Positions 39,401 through 48,963 of a stretch of 64,000 nt of DNA are shown piece by piece. This DNA is from Mastigocoleus testarum BC008 (GTDB lineage: Bacteria > Cyanobacteriota > Cyanobacteriia > Cyanobacteriales > Nostocaceae), in assembly GCF_001456025.1 (NCBI RefSeq), contig NZ_LMTZ01000115.1, positions 6,352 through 70,351 of the forward strand. Direction: 5' to 3'. Below the pieces are notes generated by a model. The model had not been told where the DNA came from, made no database searches, and saw only the letters and a program-made list of their open reading frames with translations. Position 1 is the first letter of the stretch. Each line of letters starts with the position of its first letter. The position numbers and the translations under genes are program-made.

Positions 39401-39855
39401 TTGGAAGAGCTTTCGCTAAAGCCGAAATTGCTGCAGGGGAGCTACTTCCTTTAACTGGTACAGTCTTTGTATCAATGAACGATCGCGACAAAGCCGCAAC
39501 TGTACCTGTAGCCAAAGAATTTATTGAGTTAGGCTTTGGTTTAATGGCGACATCAGGCACACTTCAGGTGCTCAGAGAACATGGACTAGATGTTGAATTA
39601 GTACTCAAACTCCATGAAGGTCGTCCTCACGTCCTAGATGCGATCAAAAACCGCAAAATTCAGTTAATTATCAATTCGCCTTCTGGAGAAGAAGCTCAAA
39701 GTGATGCAAGATTAATTCGTCGTACAGCTTTAGGTTACAAAATCCCTATTATCACTACTCTAGCAGGCGCTAGAGCAACGGTTGCTGCTATTCGTTCCTT
39801 ACAACGCACTACCTTGGATGTAAAAATTATCCAGGACTACTGCGTTACAACTTAA
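36499..39855 (+). CDS. carB: Carbamoyl-phosphate synthase large subunit
   Basis: 1118 residues from ATG 36499 (MPRRDDIRKILLLGSG, the standard N terminus); an upstream in-frame start at 36436 is unlikely. Two homologous ATP-grasp halves (each with a GxGPxxIGQ motif: LLGSGPIVIGQACEFDYSG and GGGPNRIGQGIEFDYC), the oligomerisation domain, and the C-terminal MGS-like allosteric domain. It makes carbamoyl phosphate from bicarbonate, glutamine-derived ammonia and two ATP for arginine and pyrimidine synthesis; carA is not in the window. Odd point: a Gln/Ser/Glu-rich insert (about 38485-38575) in the second half, longer than in most CarB and built of AAATCAGA-like repeats. Confidence 0.97.
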   Translation: MPRRDDIRKILLLGSGPIVIGQACEFDYSGTQACKALREEGYEVVLVNSNPATIMTDPETAERTYIEPLTPLLVEKVIAKERPDALLPTMGGQTALNIAVELSKNGVLDEYGVELIGAKLPAIEKAEDRKLFNEAMVRIGVKMCPSGTASSLEEAKLIATKIGAYPLIIRPAFTMGGTGGGIAYNEEEFAEMAQGGLDASPVSQILIDQSLIGWKEYELEVMRDLADNVVIICSIENIDPMGIHTGDSITVAPAQTLTDKEYQRLRDMAVKIIREIGVETGGSNIQFAINPVDGEAIVIEMNPRVSRSSALASKATGFPIAKMAAKLSVGYTLDEIKNDITKQTPASFEPTIDYVVTKVPRFAFEKFPGSQAVLNTQMRSVGEAMAIGRTFNESFQKALRSLETGRAGWGCDIKEKLPSGEQTRAQLRTPNPERIFAVRHAMQLGIKNEEIYELTGIDPWFLDKMQQLLEVEKFLKRTSLAELTKEQLFEVKRQGFSDKQIAFATKTTEDEVRNYRKQLNIIPVYKTVDTCAAEFEAFTPYHYSTYEEETEVVPTNKPKVMILGGGPNRIGQGIEFDYCCCHAAFALGDAGYETIMVNSNPETVSTDYDTSDRLYFEPLTKEDVLNIVEAENPVGIIVQFGGQTPLKLAVPLQKYLQDLEAQEFANQESEAEKSETQKSQTQESEVCGGESSGFTMPKIWGTSPDSIDIAEDREKFEKILDELKIAQPPNGIARSYKDALIVAKRIGYPVVVRPSYVLGGRAMEIVYSDVELERYMTFAVQVEPEHPILIDKFLENATEVDVDAIADLTGEVTIGGIMEHIEQAGIHSGDSACALPSMSLPPEILTQIRHWTAELAKALKVVGLMNIQFAVVGLNNDSPQVYILEANPRASRTVPFVSKATGVPLAKIASLVMSGRTLKELEFTKEVIPEHIAVKEAVLPFDKFAGTDTILGPEMRSTGEVMGIDCDFGRAFAKAEIAAGELLPLTGTVFVSMNDRDKAATVPVAKEFIELGFGLMATSGTLQVLREHGLDVELVLKLHEGRPHVLDAIKNRKIQLIINSPSGEEAQSDARLIRRTALGYKIPIITTLAGARATVAAIRSLQRTTLDVKIIQDYCVTT

Positions 39856-39871
39856 GCTTTATATGTTATTG

Positions 39872-39909
39872 GTCATTTGTTATCGAACTAGGGATAGATA
39901 ACAAGTGAC
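39872..39909. other. Hairpin downstream of carB
   Basis: GTCATTTGTTATC (39872-39884) and GATAACAAGTGAC (39897-39909) form a 13-bp stem with one mismatch. No T-run follows; it could protect or terminate the transcript. Confidence 0.55.
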
Positions 39910-40416
39910 TGATAACAGGTTAGTTCTTGAAATAATTATTAAGCCAGAACTTACAGTAAAAATTTATCGCTATGATTGAGATATTTTAAGAAAATTTCAT
40001 AATATTTGTGCGACCATATTAAGTTACCGGAGTAAGTTTGTAGTGAGATTATGCTCTATCCAAGGCAATAAATGCCTTCAATAAATTTCAAGTTCGCTTT
40101 ACCGAACCTTCATCACAAATATGAGAATGTTACAATTTATTAAGAAAATAAGAAAAAGTCATAAATGTTTGAAGCGTAACTTTTTATCTAACTCTTGATA
40201 CTTGTTTTAACAGAAGAACAATTGTAACTTTTAGCAGGTGAAAGTGTAATCGAACAGTTATTGAAAAATTAGCTCCGCCGAGCAGGTCAAAAAGCAATTT
40301 TTTGATGGGTTGCCATTTTCATTACAAGTGCACCCAATGGAAACTATTTATTTAGTAACAAGTAAATTCAAGTCTGAAAACTACTGTCAAACCTATAATT
40401 ACCGAAAAGTAGTGCC
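39910..40416. other. Intergenic region upstream of the sigma-factor gene
   Basis: About 500 bp. Apart from the downstream edge of the carB hairpin I see no structured element or gene. It should hold the sigma-factor promoter. Confidence 0.4.
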
Positions 40417-41373
40417 ATGAAGACCGCTCAGAAACCAACAGACCTCGTGCGGACTTACTTGCGCGAGATTGGTCGCGTTCCACTTTTGACCCACGAAGAA
40501 GAGATTTTTTATGGGAAACAGGTACAACGTGCAACCAGCTTGTATGAAGTACGAGAGTCATTAGCAAATAAGTTAGGACGCCAACCAACTCTACAAGAGT
40601 GGGCAGAGGAGACAAATTTAGAAGCCTCTGAACTCAATAGTGCCATCGATTCTGGTGAATTTGCCAAGCGCAAGATGGTAGAAGCGAATTTACGTTTAGT
40701 TGTTTCCGTTGCCAAAAAGTATATTAAGCGCAATGTTGACTTACTAGATCTAATTCAAGAAGGTAGTATCGGCATGCAACGGGGGGTAGAAAAATTTGAT
40801 CCCACTAAAGGATATAGATTTTCTACCTACGCATATTGGTGGATTAGACAAGCAATTACCCGGGCAATTGCAGAAAAAGGTCGTACAATTAGGTTGCCAA
40901 TACATATCACCGAAAAGCTGAACAAAATCAAAAAAGCCCAACGCCAACTGTCACAAAAATTAGGAAGAGCTGCCACAATATCTGAATTAGCAGAGGAATT
41001 AAGCTTAACTCCCAAACAAGTACGGGAATATCTAGAAAAATCTCGTTTACCACTATCTCTAGATTTACGATTGGGAGACAATCACGATACAGAATTAGGT
41101 GAGATGCTAGAAGATACTAGCGCTTCTCCAGAAGAGTTTGTCACTCAATCATCACTATCTTATGACCTAGAACGTCTGATGGGAGAGTTAACACCCCAGC
41201 AAAGAGAAGTAATTTCTCTACGCTTTGGTTTAATCGATGGGCAAACCATGACTTTAGCCAAAATTGGTGAACAGCTCAATATTAGTCGTGAAAGAGTTCG
41301 ACAGATTGAGCGAGAAGCACTGACCAAGCTTCGCAAATATAAAACCAGTATCAATGAATATTTGGCAAGCTAA
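40417..41373 (+). CDS. Group 2 sigma-70 factor (RpoD/SigA-like, non-essential class)
   Basis: 318 residues, short for a principal sigma (no long region 1.1). Region 1.2 DLVRTYLREIGRVPLL, region 2 (NLRLVVSVAKKY, DLIQEG, FSTYAYWWIRQAITRAI), region 3 and region 4.2 helix-turn-helix TLAKIGEQLNISRERVRQIE. Cyanobacterial group 2 sigmas (SigB, C, D, E types) recognise SigA-like promoters and adjust transcription to light, nitrogen, carbon and circadian signals. I cannot tell which one this is without comparison, so no symbol is given. ATG 40417 gives the expected N terminus. Confidence 0.93.
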   Translation: MKTAQKPTDLVRTYLREIGRVPLLTHEEEIFYGKQVQRATSLYEVRESLANKLGRQPTLQEWAEETNLEASELNSAIDSGEFAKRKMVEANLRLVVSVAKKYIKRNVDLLDLIQEGSIGMQRGVEKFDPTKGYRFSTYAYWWIRQAITRAIAEKGRTIRLPIHITEKLNKIKKAQRQLSQKLGRAATISELAEELSLTPKQVREYLEKSRLPLSLDLRLGDNHDTELGEMLEDTSASPEEFVTQSSLSYDLERLMGELTPQQREVISLRFGLIDGQTMTLAKIGEQLNISRERVRQIEREALTKLRKYKTSINEYLAS

Positions 41374-41852
41374 GTTACTTCAAAAAGTCAATTGATAGTT
41401 AGAAGATCTTAAGAATTCAATAAGGTAGTTTTTCAGTTCTTTCTGTGTACTAACCAGTATGGTTAGAAAATTTTCCTATTTTTTCTATATCTCAAGACTG
41501 GGCGCACAGTAAAAATAGATTTTGGTTAATTTCCAAAGGTTTCTGAGAGGAGAACTTCCGATCGCTCTAGACTATGTGCACTATTTGCAGTTATTTTGGT
41601 CTGTTCAGTTGGGTTACTACTTGTTTAAATTGACTCAATAGTAAGATATACAATCTTTATTCAGTGATGGAGACGTTGCACTTGTACGTCTCCATTATGT
41701 TTTGACAGTCGAATGAAAATAACCACTATTTTCAAGATTGGTGGATGATACAGACAGATACATACTATTTTTAATAAAACAGTAAATACCCAAGGTTGTT
41801 AAACTGAAACTAAGCCTCGTTGGGTTCATAAATCATTACAGGAGCTTACATA
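41374..41852. other. Intergenic region with a terminator-like hairpin
   Basis: About 480 bp. It contains the 41667 hairpin listed next; otherwise no gene. The DUF760 start is preceded by GGAG at about 41841. Confidence 0.5.
41667..41704 (+). terminator. GAGACGT-type hairpin
   Basis: ATGGAGACGT (41667-41676) pairs exactly with ACGTCTCCAT (41686-41695), nine-base loop, followed by TATGTTTTG. Same family as the lepA terminator. Confidence 0.65.
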
Positions 41853-42200
41853 ATGAGTGATTCGTTTGATCGAGTTTCAGAGTTTTTTGAGAAAAATCCA
41901 CACAATGATAATTTTTTGTGGCAATATGTGAAATCATTGAGCCCGGAAACAATTAGCCAATTGTCCAAACCAGATTCTAGCGAAGTCTTTCAAGTCATGG
42001 AACGGAAAATAACTGGGCTGCTTGGCAATATTCCTTCAGAACACTTTGGCGTAACTATTACCACTAATCGAGAAAACCTCGGACGTCTTTTGGCTTCAGC
42101 GATGATGAGTGGTTACTTTTTACGCAATGCAGAACAAAGGATGAACTTTGAGATCGCTTTGCAAGATATGGACAGTGATGGCGATTGCAGTAATGAATAA
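41853..42200 (+). CDS. DUF760 family protein
   Basis: 115 residues of the DUF760 family found in cyanobacteria and plastids (core 'NFLWQYVKSLSPETISQLSKP' region and 'NLGRLLASAMMSGYFLRNAEQRM'). Soluble, helical, no catalytic motif seen. Function unknown. Start ATG 41853 has a good GGAG at about 41841-41844. It stands alone between a hairpin and an AT-rich gap. Confidence 0.8.
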   Translation: MSDSFDRVSEFFEKNPHNDNFLWQYVKSLSPETISQLSKPDSSEVFQVMERKITGLLGNIPSEHFGVTITTNRENLGRLLASAMMSGYFLRNAEQRMNFEIALQDMDSDGDCSNE

Positions 42201-42672
42201 ATTAGTAAATCAACAAATAAATTTTAGTGTGAATTAAAACTATAGTGGTCGTGTTTGGGAAAATTTTTTATACCAGTCTATGGTCAAAAGGACTTGTAAT
42301 ATAGCTCATATTTGAAGTATAAAACTTACAAATCTTGAACATTTAATTTTCCATGTTCATTATGCCTTCCCCTAATCAAGCTCAGTAAGACTATAGTTTC
42401 AAGTTTCAAATAAATACAAAAAGTCTTGAATATTATTTCTTATAAATGAGGAAAAACTTAAATGTGAATTTCAAGTTGGATTTGAATATATATTTAGAAT
42501 ATATCTTTTAAATTTATTTAAAAATATGTTTAAAATCAAAACAGAGAATTTTGACTTTAAGTAAGTTTTTATAAAATTAGGATATTACCCACATTACCTC
42601 AAGCAAAAAGCAATAAAATATCTACAAATTTATTTATTCATTTTAAGGTCTTTTTTTCTCTTCTATTAAGTT
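42201..42672. other. AT-rich intergenic region
   Basis: 472 bp, no gene, no repeat array and no stable hairpin noticed. Presumed promoter of the mutT-like gene near the right end. Confidence 0.4.
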
Positions 42673-43119
42673 ATGAATCAAACCTCCTCTACCCCTCCCC
42701 ATAAAATCATTGGTGCTGCAGTCATCTGGAGCGAACAAGGTCAAATCTTAATAGACCGCCGCCCTTTAGGAGGAGAAATGGGTGGTTTGTGGGAATTTCC
42801 TGGAGGTAAAATCGAGCCAGGAGAAAGTATTGAAGAATGTATAAAACGTGAAATACAAGAAGAATTAGGTATGGTAATTGCTGTTGGAGAACATTTAACT
42901 ACCATCGATCATACCTATAGTAATTTACGTATTACACTAACCGCTCACCATTGTCAGCATCTTTCTGGGGAGCCCCAAACCATAGAATGTGATGAAATTC
43001 GTTGGGTGTGGGTTAATGAACTAGAAAATTTTACTTTTCCTCCAGCCAACACCGAGATTATTGAAGCAATTAAAAAAAGTTCAAAACAGCCTTTACTTGA
43101 CCGTTCAAAACAGCAATAG
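42673..43119 (+). CDS. mutT: Nudix hydrolase, 8-oxo-dGTP diphosphatase (MutT-like)
   Basis: 148 residues. Nudix box about 44-66: G-K-I-E-P-G-E-S-I-E-E-C-I-K-R-E-I-Q-E-E, then LG, matching Gx5Ex7REUxEExGU. MutT-type proteins hydrolyse 8-oxo-dGTP and prevent A to C transversions; the size, the 'IGAAVIWSEQGQILIDRRP' opening and 'LWEFPGGKIE' are typical. ATG 42673. No operon partner on this strand. Confidence 0.88.
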   Translation: MNQTSSTPPHKIIGAAVIWSEQGQILIDRRPLGGEMGGLWEFPGGKIEPGESIEECIKREIQEELGMVIAVGEHLTTIDHTYSNLRITLTAHHCQHLSGEPQTIECDEIRWVWVNELENFTFPPANTEIIEAIKKSSKQPLLDRSKQQ

Positions 43120-43264
43120 TTATATATTTAACTGTTGGCATGGACAGAATTTTTTACATTCCAAGATAATTTTTCCAAGCTACGTTTTTATAGCACTACA
43201 TAATGAGGTTAGGACATCGGCTACGTCACTGTGGATCCGCTAATGACTTGCGCGTAACGCTATA
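43120..43264. repeat. Short dispersed repeat between convergent mutT and sasA
   Basis: ACTTGCGCGTAACGCTATA at 43247-43264 matches the 33187 repeat closely. Nothing else is seen. Confidence 0.55.
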
Positions 43265-44461
43265 CTAGGTCGGATATACAGGTAAAGTAAAGTGGAACCA
43301 AGCACCACCTGTGGGAGCTTCTTCCACCCAAATTTGACCGTAATGGGCTGTAATAATTCGCTGACACAAACACAAACCAATTCCGTAGCCGTCTTTTTCT
43401 TCATCCCGCTCTAAGCGATAGTGGTTTTCGAATATTTGCTCTCGCTTCTCTTCAGGAATACCTGGACCACTGTCACCAATACTAAATTGAACTTTTTGGC
43501 TTGTACGGTGTAACCCAGAAATACTGATAACACCACCTTCAGGGGTATATTTAATTGCGTTATCTATAAGGTTGATTAAAACCTGACGAATCCGCTCAGG
43601 GTCTGCATAGACTAACGGCAAATCTTCGGGAATATCTCTCTCCAATTTCAAAGATTTTGCTTTATAACGCTGACGTAATTCACTCATCACCTCACCACAT
43701 AACTTACCAACTTCTGTTTTTTGGGGGACTATTGGTATTTTTGTTTCCTTTCCCCGCCCAACCTGGAGAAGTTCTGCGATCATCCTGTCAATTATTCGTG
43801 TTTGAGTGCGTGCCTGTCTGAGCAACTTAGCTGCCAGAGGAGGCGTCAAACGTTTAAATATTCCTTTTTCCTGACTGTAATTAGATTGTAGAGTCTCAAC
43901 TGCAATTGCTGCTGCTGTCAAGGGATTACGAAGATCGTGCGCCAACATAGCAATTACCCGGTCTTTGAATTGTAATTGCTCCTCAAGCTTGTCCTTCTCT
44001 TGCTTCAAGTGGAAAATTTCGTCTGATAGCTTCATCAGTTCTGCTGAAACAGCAAGTGATTTAATTCCCGACACTGAAGAGTTTAATTTGCTTATATCTC
44101 CTATATTATCAGTATCTTCTATCATACCAACCTGTGATTTAAAATACATATCCACTGAAATTTGCCAACGGGGCCACCATACTTTTAATTGACTGACGAT
44201 ATTACTGCCAGCCAAAATATGCCTCGGTTCAGGATGTATTTTTACTAAAGCTGGTGTAGCAACCAATTTGAAGTGTTCTGCTAAATAAGGTTGCTGTCCA
44301 ACATCAACAATTTCCAGTTCGAACTGATACTCTGCCTCTAACTCTTTTAAGTAAGACCGGATACGCTGCACCTGTTGTCCGGACTTGGGTCGCCCATCAA
44401 TAAACAGTATCAGCTGTAGAGGAGCATCAGTATATGCGAACCGATCCTGGGAAAGTTGCAT
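43265..44461 (-). CDS. sasA: Circadian/adaptive-response sensor histidine kinase SasA
   Basis: 398 residues. N-terminal KaiB-like thioredoxin-fold domain (about 15-100: 'LQLILFIDGRPKSGQQ', 'ATPALVKIHPEPRH') that docks on KaiC, a linker with coiled coil (about 135-168), HisKA domain with phospho-acceptor His175 in AHDLRNPLTA, and HATPase domain with NLIDNAIKYT, DSGPGIP and GYGIGLCL. SasA autophosphorylates when bound to KaiC and passes phosphate to RpaA, giving circadian gene expression. No membrane helix. kai genes and rpaA are not in the window; the related regulator rpaB is about 10 kb downstream. Confidence 0.95.
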   Translation of the reverse strand: MQLSQDRFAYTDAPLQLILFIDGRPKSGQQVQRIRSYLKELEAEYQFELEIVDVGQQPYLAEHFKLVATPALVKIHPEPRHILAGSNIVSQLKVWWPRWQISVDMYFKSQVGMIEDTDNIGDISKLNSSVSGIKSLAVSAELMKLSDEIFHLKQEKDKLEEQLQFKDRVIAMLAHDLRNPLTAAAIAVETLQSNYSQEKGIFKRLTPPLAAKLLRQARTQTRIIDRMIAELLQVGRGKETKIPIVPQKTEVGKLCGEVMSELRQRYKAKSLKLERDIPEDLPLVYADPERIRQVLINLIDNAIKYTPEGGVISISGLHRTSQKVQFSIGDSGPGIPEEKREQIFENHYRLERDEEKDGYGIGLCLCQRIITAHYGQIWVEEAPTGGAWFHFTLPVYPT

Positions 44462-45488
44462 GAAATCTTGTCTGAGTACTTGTCACAACCCGACGACCCT
44501 TAAAAGTAGTTGATATAAAAAATAGCGGTCGCTGGAAATAATTTTTTTTTAAACTTAATATCTATTTTAGATTTTTCAGGTCCTATTCTCTTAAATTGGT
44601 ATTTAATATTATGTAGTAGATGTTGTTATGTTTGTGCATGGGAAATTGCCTTACGGTCTCTGCTCATTAATTTCGACTCAGGAATAAATCTCAGTCGTCA
44701 TCATCTCCGAATCAAAAAATTTCGTCAAGACTGATAGCTAGGTTTTATACTACACCTAGTTAGTACGTACAATAGTACATAGATGTTTTTTTTAGTATAA
44801 AAAACTGCTAACACCCAAAGGGTCAATGCTCGATCAATAGTTTATAGGCTCCTTGCAATACAATAATCTGATAGCTTTTGTGCATTAAGAAAAGCAGACT
44901 GCATTAGTCCATTTAGTCTGAACTTAAATACATTGCTCATTTTTAGACCTAAAGATCGTAATTGTTCAGAAACAATTATTAGTAAGTCCAGCGAGTTTGG
45001 AATATTATCTCCTCGATGGATTATTATGGTGTGTATATTGCCGCATTAAATTTACCAACAGCAACGCTTTGAAGCTTCAATATTAATTGGAATACAGGAT
45101 CGTAAGACACTGTGGATTCTCGCCTTGAGTGAAGCTAATAATAGTTTTAATTCTATGTTATCACTTCTTGAAGACTCCCGCGATTAATTGTGGTTCTCTG
45201 GCTCCCATGACCTGTTTGGGGTCAATAATAAGTACTCTTAAATGGTGTCATAAATAGGGAAATTTTTTTGCCAGCAGTATTAATTTATCATTGAAGATAA
45301 TGCGGTTATTAATCGACGCATTTTTTAATTTGGAAAAAGTTTAAAGTTGGTATCCTGGCGATGGAGTAATGAAATTTGTAGATGATATTTGTAATAGAGA
45401 GAGCTATCACTATGAAGTTACAAATGGTCACTCAAAAGTTAATCAATCTGCGCTAGCTTAGGTATTGGCACGAGTTATGTGATTTTCA
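44462..45488. other. Long intergenic region, possibly containing decayed sequence
   Basis: 1027 bp between divergent sasA and the SLH lipoprotein gene. GC content around 44930-45250 is a little higher than in other gaps and short open stretches occur, but none is long enough or recognisable as a gene. No tRNA or structured RNA identified. Confidence 0.4.
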
Positions 45489-46994
45489 GTGTTATTTCTG
45501 TATATTCGTTCTGTTATTTTTCTTAGTTTGGCAATTTTATTAACCTCCCTGAGCGGTTGTGCGAATAGTTTTGTCGAAAAATCTTTGGCTCCTGACCCTA
45601 AGCTTAAAGATAAACCCAATATTTTTGCAGCGAAACCAGTCAGCGACGAAAGTAAACAGTCTAAAAGCAAACAGCCCAATCAAATATCTTCTAAGCTACC
45701 AGTTGGTTTTCCCGCAAAACTGAAGTATCCGAATGCAATTCTTGAGGAAGCTAGTTCAACTGAAGGTCCTACATCAAGATTATCAACTCGCTGGCATAGC
45801 TCTGACCCCAGTAATATTGTTAGTAATTTTTACATCAAGCAATTACAGCAAAATGGTTGGAAAATTTTGCAAAAATCAAAAGATGAAACGCCAAGAATTA
45901 TTGCTGCGCAGCTTAATGACACTCAAGTCAAAATTTCCATCCAACCCAAGTCAGTAAACAACACCCAAGCTCAAAAACCACAAACCAATCAAACACAAGC
46001 TAATCAAACACCAACTGATCAAATACCAACTAGTCCAATACAAACAAATATTGAGTTATTAGTTGAAAACATAAATGGCGGGAAATTAACAACACAAAAT
46101 AATCCTGATCGCAATCGTGAAAACTCACCTAACCCCCCCGGTTCTGCAGACTTTATTGGATCAGTCGCAAATAATGCTGGGACCTCTGAATCTTCGGAAA
46201 ATTTGAAAAATAAAAACTCGGAAAATAGCAGTGGGTCTGCAACCAAAGCAAGGCAAAATTTTAACGACGTCGATAAAATCCCACCACAACAACAAGAAAA
46301 AATTCAAGACCTGGCAAAATTGGGGGTTTTAACAATAAACTTCGATATTGGCTCCGAACAAAATAAAAGTACTCCTAATTCTGCTGCAGATAATTCTACT
46401 GTAAGCAATCCCAATATCAATAAATTTGAACCAGCAAAAAATATTACCCGTCGCGAATATGCAAGATGGTTAATAACCGCCTACAATAAGATGCATGGTA
46501 ATGACCCAACAAAACAAATTCGGTTAGCTTCAGCAAGTACTAAACCAGTCTTTAGAGACGTTTCAAAAACCGACCCAGATTTTGGCGTAATCCAAGGATT
46601 AGCAGAAGCAGGTATTATTCCCAGTTCGTTATCAGGTGATTCGACACAAGTGCTTTTCCAGCCCAATTCACCTCTGAACCGGGAGCAACTAATTTTGTGG
46701 AAAGTACCTTTAGACGTGCGTCAGGCTCTACCAACCGCAAGTTTGGAAAGTGTAAAACAAACATGGGGTTTCCAAGATTCAGCAAAAATCAGTTCCAGGG
46801 CTTTGCGAGCAGTGTTAGCAGATTTCCAAAATGGCGACAAAGCTAATATTCGTCGGGTTTTTGGCTACACTACTTTGTTCCAACCAAAAAAACCAGTGAC
46901 CCGTGCGGAAGCTGCTTCTGCTTTATGGTATTTCGGGACCGAAGGTGAAGGAGTCTCAGCACGAGATGCTCTGGCTTTGAACTCAACACCATAA
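45489..46994 (+). CDS. S-layer homology (SLH) domain lipoprotein
   Basis: 501 residues, GTG start. Lipoprotein signal peptide: hydrophobic residues 8-22 then lipobox L-S-G-C with Cys24 as the predicted lipidated residue. Residues about 60-160 form a globular region ('GFPAKLKYPNAIL ... YIKQLQQNGWKIL'), a long Asn/Gln/Ser/Thr-rich disordered segment follows (about 160-265), then SLH-type repeats in the C-terminal part (about 305-500: 'NITRREYARWLITAYNKMH', 'PVFRDVSKTDPDFGVIQGLAEAGIIP', 'PVTRAEAASALWYFG'). SLH repeats in cyanobacteria usually bind peptidoglycan-linked polymer. Predicted to link membrane and cell wall. ATG is absent nearby, so GTG is preferred. Confidence 0.85.
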   Translation: MLFLYIRSVIFLSLAILLTSLSGCANSFVEKSLAPDPKLKDKPNIFAAKPVSDESKQSKSKQPNQISSKLPVGFPAKLKYPNAILEEASSTEGPTSRLSTRWHSSDPSNIVSNFYIKQLQQNGWKILQKSKDETPRIIAAQLNDTQVKISIQPKSVNNTQAQKPQTNQTQANQTPTDQIPTSPIQTNIELLVENINGGKLTTQNNPDRNRENSPNPPGSADFIGSVANNAGTSESSENLKNKNSENSSGSATKARQNFNDVDKIPPQQQEKIQDLAKLGVLTINFDIGSEQNKSTPNSAADNSTVSNPNINKFEPAKNITRREYARWLITAYNKMHGNDPTKQIRLASASTKPVFRDVSKTDPDFGVIQGLAEAGIIPSSLSGDSTQVLFQPNSPLNREQLILWKVPLDVRQALPTASLESVKQTWGFQDSAKISSRALRAVLADFQNGDKANIRRVFGYTTLFQPKKPVTRAEAASALWYFGTEGEGVSARDALALNSTP

Positions 46995-47004
46995 GGAAGC
47001 GGTC

Positions 47005-47033
47005 GGATACAATACACTTACTTTCTTGTATCC
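47005..47033 (+). terminator. Hairpin after the SLH gene
   Basis: GGATACAA (47005-47012) with TTGTATCC (47026-47033), 13-base loop; 11 bp past the stop codon. No T-run, so moderate. Confidence 0.5.
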
Positions 47034-47915
47034 TAAATAGTACCGAAGTTTGTTTTTAGTGACTATGACAAATTTGTATTTTTGAAAGCTAGTTCAAGCT
47101 TGTATGCGATCGTGAAATTTTTCTTTTTTTGCGCTCTCGCTTTATTGTCATTCCTATTTGCTAGTAGTCTTGGTAACACTTGATAGTTGTTGGTAAATAA
47201 AATTCCAGTCCCTAATTCCAGATATTGAACTACGGCTAAATTATGAAACAGAATTGGGATAAAAATTACTAAATTCAATAAGATTATCTAAGTATAAAAT
47301 TCGTTAAAGTAGTTAGTAATAAATTGATTCAGATATTTTACTGATTGCATAATAAAAATAGAAATCAGAAAACTACTTAGCCAGACAATATAAGCATTAT
47401 CTATTTTCAGTAGCGAGAATAAAAATTTTGCAGGGATAAAATGTACATATAAAAACAAAGGAACAATCCCTTATTTTCATATAAAATCATATTTATAGAA
47501 ACATTTACGTAATTAAAAAGTAATCATTCAAAATAGAAAAAACCTCGATATATAAACTTATAAATAAAAATGGCATTATAAAATTACAGCACACTTTTTA
47601 CAAAGCTGTAAAACAAATTAGTGTAGACTTTTTTCGAGATAAAAGTATTCAATAAATATTTGCCGGAAGGTTTAATTGCTTATTTGATAAATGTGATGAA
47701 AATATACTAATTAATAACCAAATATGGATAATATATCGTTTTCAGATTACTAGCGTATCAATCACTTAGTTACGTATTAAAAGAATAAATTATACACTCT
47801 ATTCTGAGTATATAAGTACAGTATCGAAAAAAGAAGCTTTAAATGTTATTTGTCTCAGCCCTAATATAAGCTCTGTAAAATCTAAAGCGTTTGTTCATAG
47901 TCTTGCATTCAATTG
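47034..47915. other. Long AT-rich intergenic region
   Basis: About 880 bp, very AT-rich. A 71-codon minus-strand frame near 47063-47278 looks fortuitous. No RNA gene or repeat recognised. The peptidase promoter should be near the right end. Confidence 0.45.
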
Positions 47916-48962
47916 ATGCACAATTACCAAGATTTATTCAACATTATTGAAGAACTAGTGATGCACCATTCTCCCAGTGGTGCAGAAAAAGAAATTAACC
48001 AATTCTTGATGGAGAGATTTGATACATTGGGAATTAAAGCATGGCGCGATCGCGCCGATAACATTATCGCCAAAATTCCCGGGAAAAATTCAGATCGAGC
48101 AGTTGCAATTACGGCTCACAAAGATGAAATTGGGGCTATAGTTAAAAATATTACTAAGAAAGGACAAATTGAAGTTCGTAGGTTAGGGGGTTCATTCCCA
48201 TGGGTTTATGGTGAAGGTGTTGTGGATTTGCTCGGAGATAAGGAAACCATCAGTGGTATCCTCAGTTTTGGTTCTCGTCATGTTTCCCATGAATCTCCAC
48301 AAAAAGTACAACAGGAAAATAGTGCGCTGAAGTGGGAAAATGCTTGGATTGAAACTAAATGTACGGTTGCAGAATTAGAAGCTGCGGGAATTCATCCAGG
48401 GACTAAAGTTGTCGTTGGCAAACATCGTAAATCTCCGGTGAGATTAAAAGATTACATCGCCAGTTATACCTTGGATAACAAAGCATCAATTGCAATTTTA
48501 CTAGCTTTGGCAGAACAGGTAAAAAAACCAGCAGTAGACATTTATTTAGTTGCATCAGCGAAAGAAGAAGTTGGAGCAATTGGGGCAATGTATTTCAGTC
48601 AGAACCAGTGTTTGGATGCTCTAATTGCTTTAGAAATTTGTCCTCTTGCTCCAGAGTATCCCATTGAAGATGGCGAAAAACCTGTAATCTTGTTTCAAGA
48701 TGGCTATGGTGTTTACGATGATACTCTCAATGCACAGTTGCGGTCTTCAGCACAACAAGTAAATATGCCGATCCAACTAGCAACATTGAGTGGTTTTGGC
48801 TCCGACGCATCGATCGCTATGAAATTTGGTCATATTCCTCGTGGAGCTTGTTTGGCTTTTCCCACCCAAAATACCCACGGCTATGAAATTGCTCATTTAG
48901 GTGCGATCGCTAATTGCATCAAATTACTAAAAGTCTTTTGCGAAACAGAATTTGATAGTTGA
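47916..48962 (+). CDS. M42-family metallo-aminopeptidase
   Basis: 348 residues from ATG 47916 (a TTG one codon earlier is unlikely). M42 glutamyl-aminopeptidase/endoglucanase-M family, dinuclear metal enzymes that form large tetrahedral complexes and trim peptides. Metal-site candidates seen: His in TAHKDEIG, Asp in LDNKASIA, the catalytic Glu pair in AKEEVGAIG, Glu in LEICPLA, and His in NTHGYEIAH. Cytosolic. Length is typical. Followed by a dispersed repeat. Confident family, unknown substrate. Confidence 0.92.
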   Translation: MHNYQDLFNIIEELVMHHSPSGAEKEINQFLMERFDTLGIKAWRDRADNIIAKIPGKNSDRAVAITAHKDEIGAIVKNITKKGQIEVRRLGGSFPWVYGEGVVDLLGDKETISGILSFGSRHVSHESPQKVQQENSALKWENAWIETKCTVAELEAAGIHPGTKVVVGKHRKSPVRLKDYIASYTLDNKASIAILLALAEQVKKPAVDIYLVASAKEEVGAIGAMYFSQNQCLDALIALEICPLAPEYPIEDGEKPVILFQDGYGVYDDTLNAQLRSSAQQVNMPIQLATLSGFGSDASIAMKFGHIPRGACLAFPTQNTHGYEIAHLGAIANCIKLLKVFCETEFDS

Positions 48963-48963
48963 C

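Noticed and set aside
44930..45250. Decayed gene in the 1-kb gap upstream of the SLH gene
   Set aside because: Several short open stretches, but no frame gave a recognisable or continuous protein.
47063..47278. 71-codon minus-strand frame
   Set aside because: Located in the gap after the SLH gene, overlapping a likely terminator region, no gene-like features.
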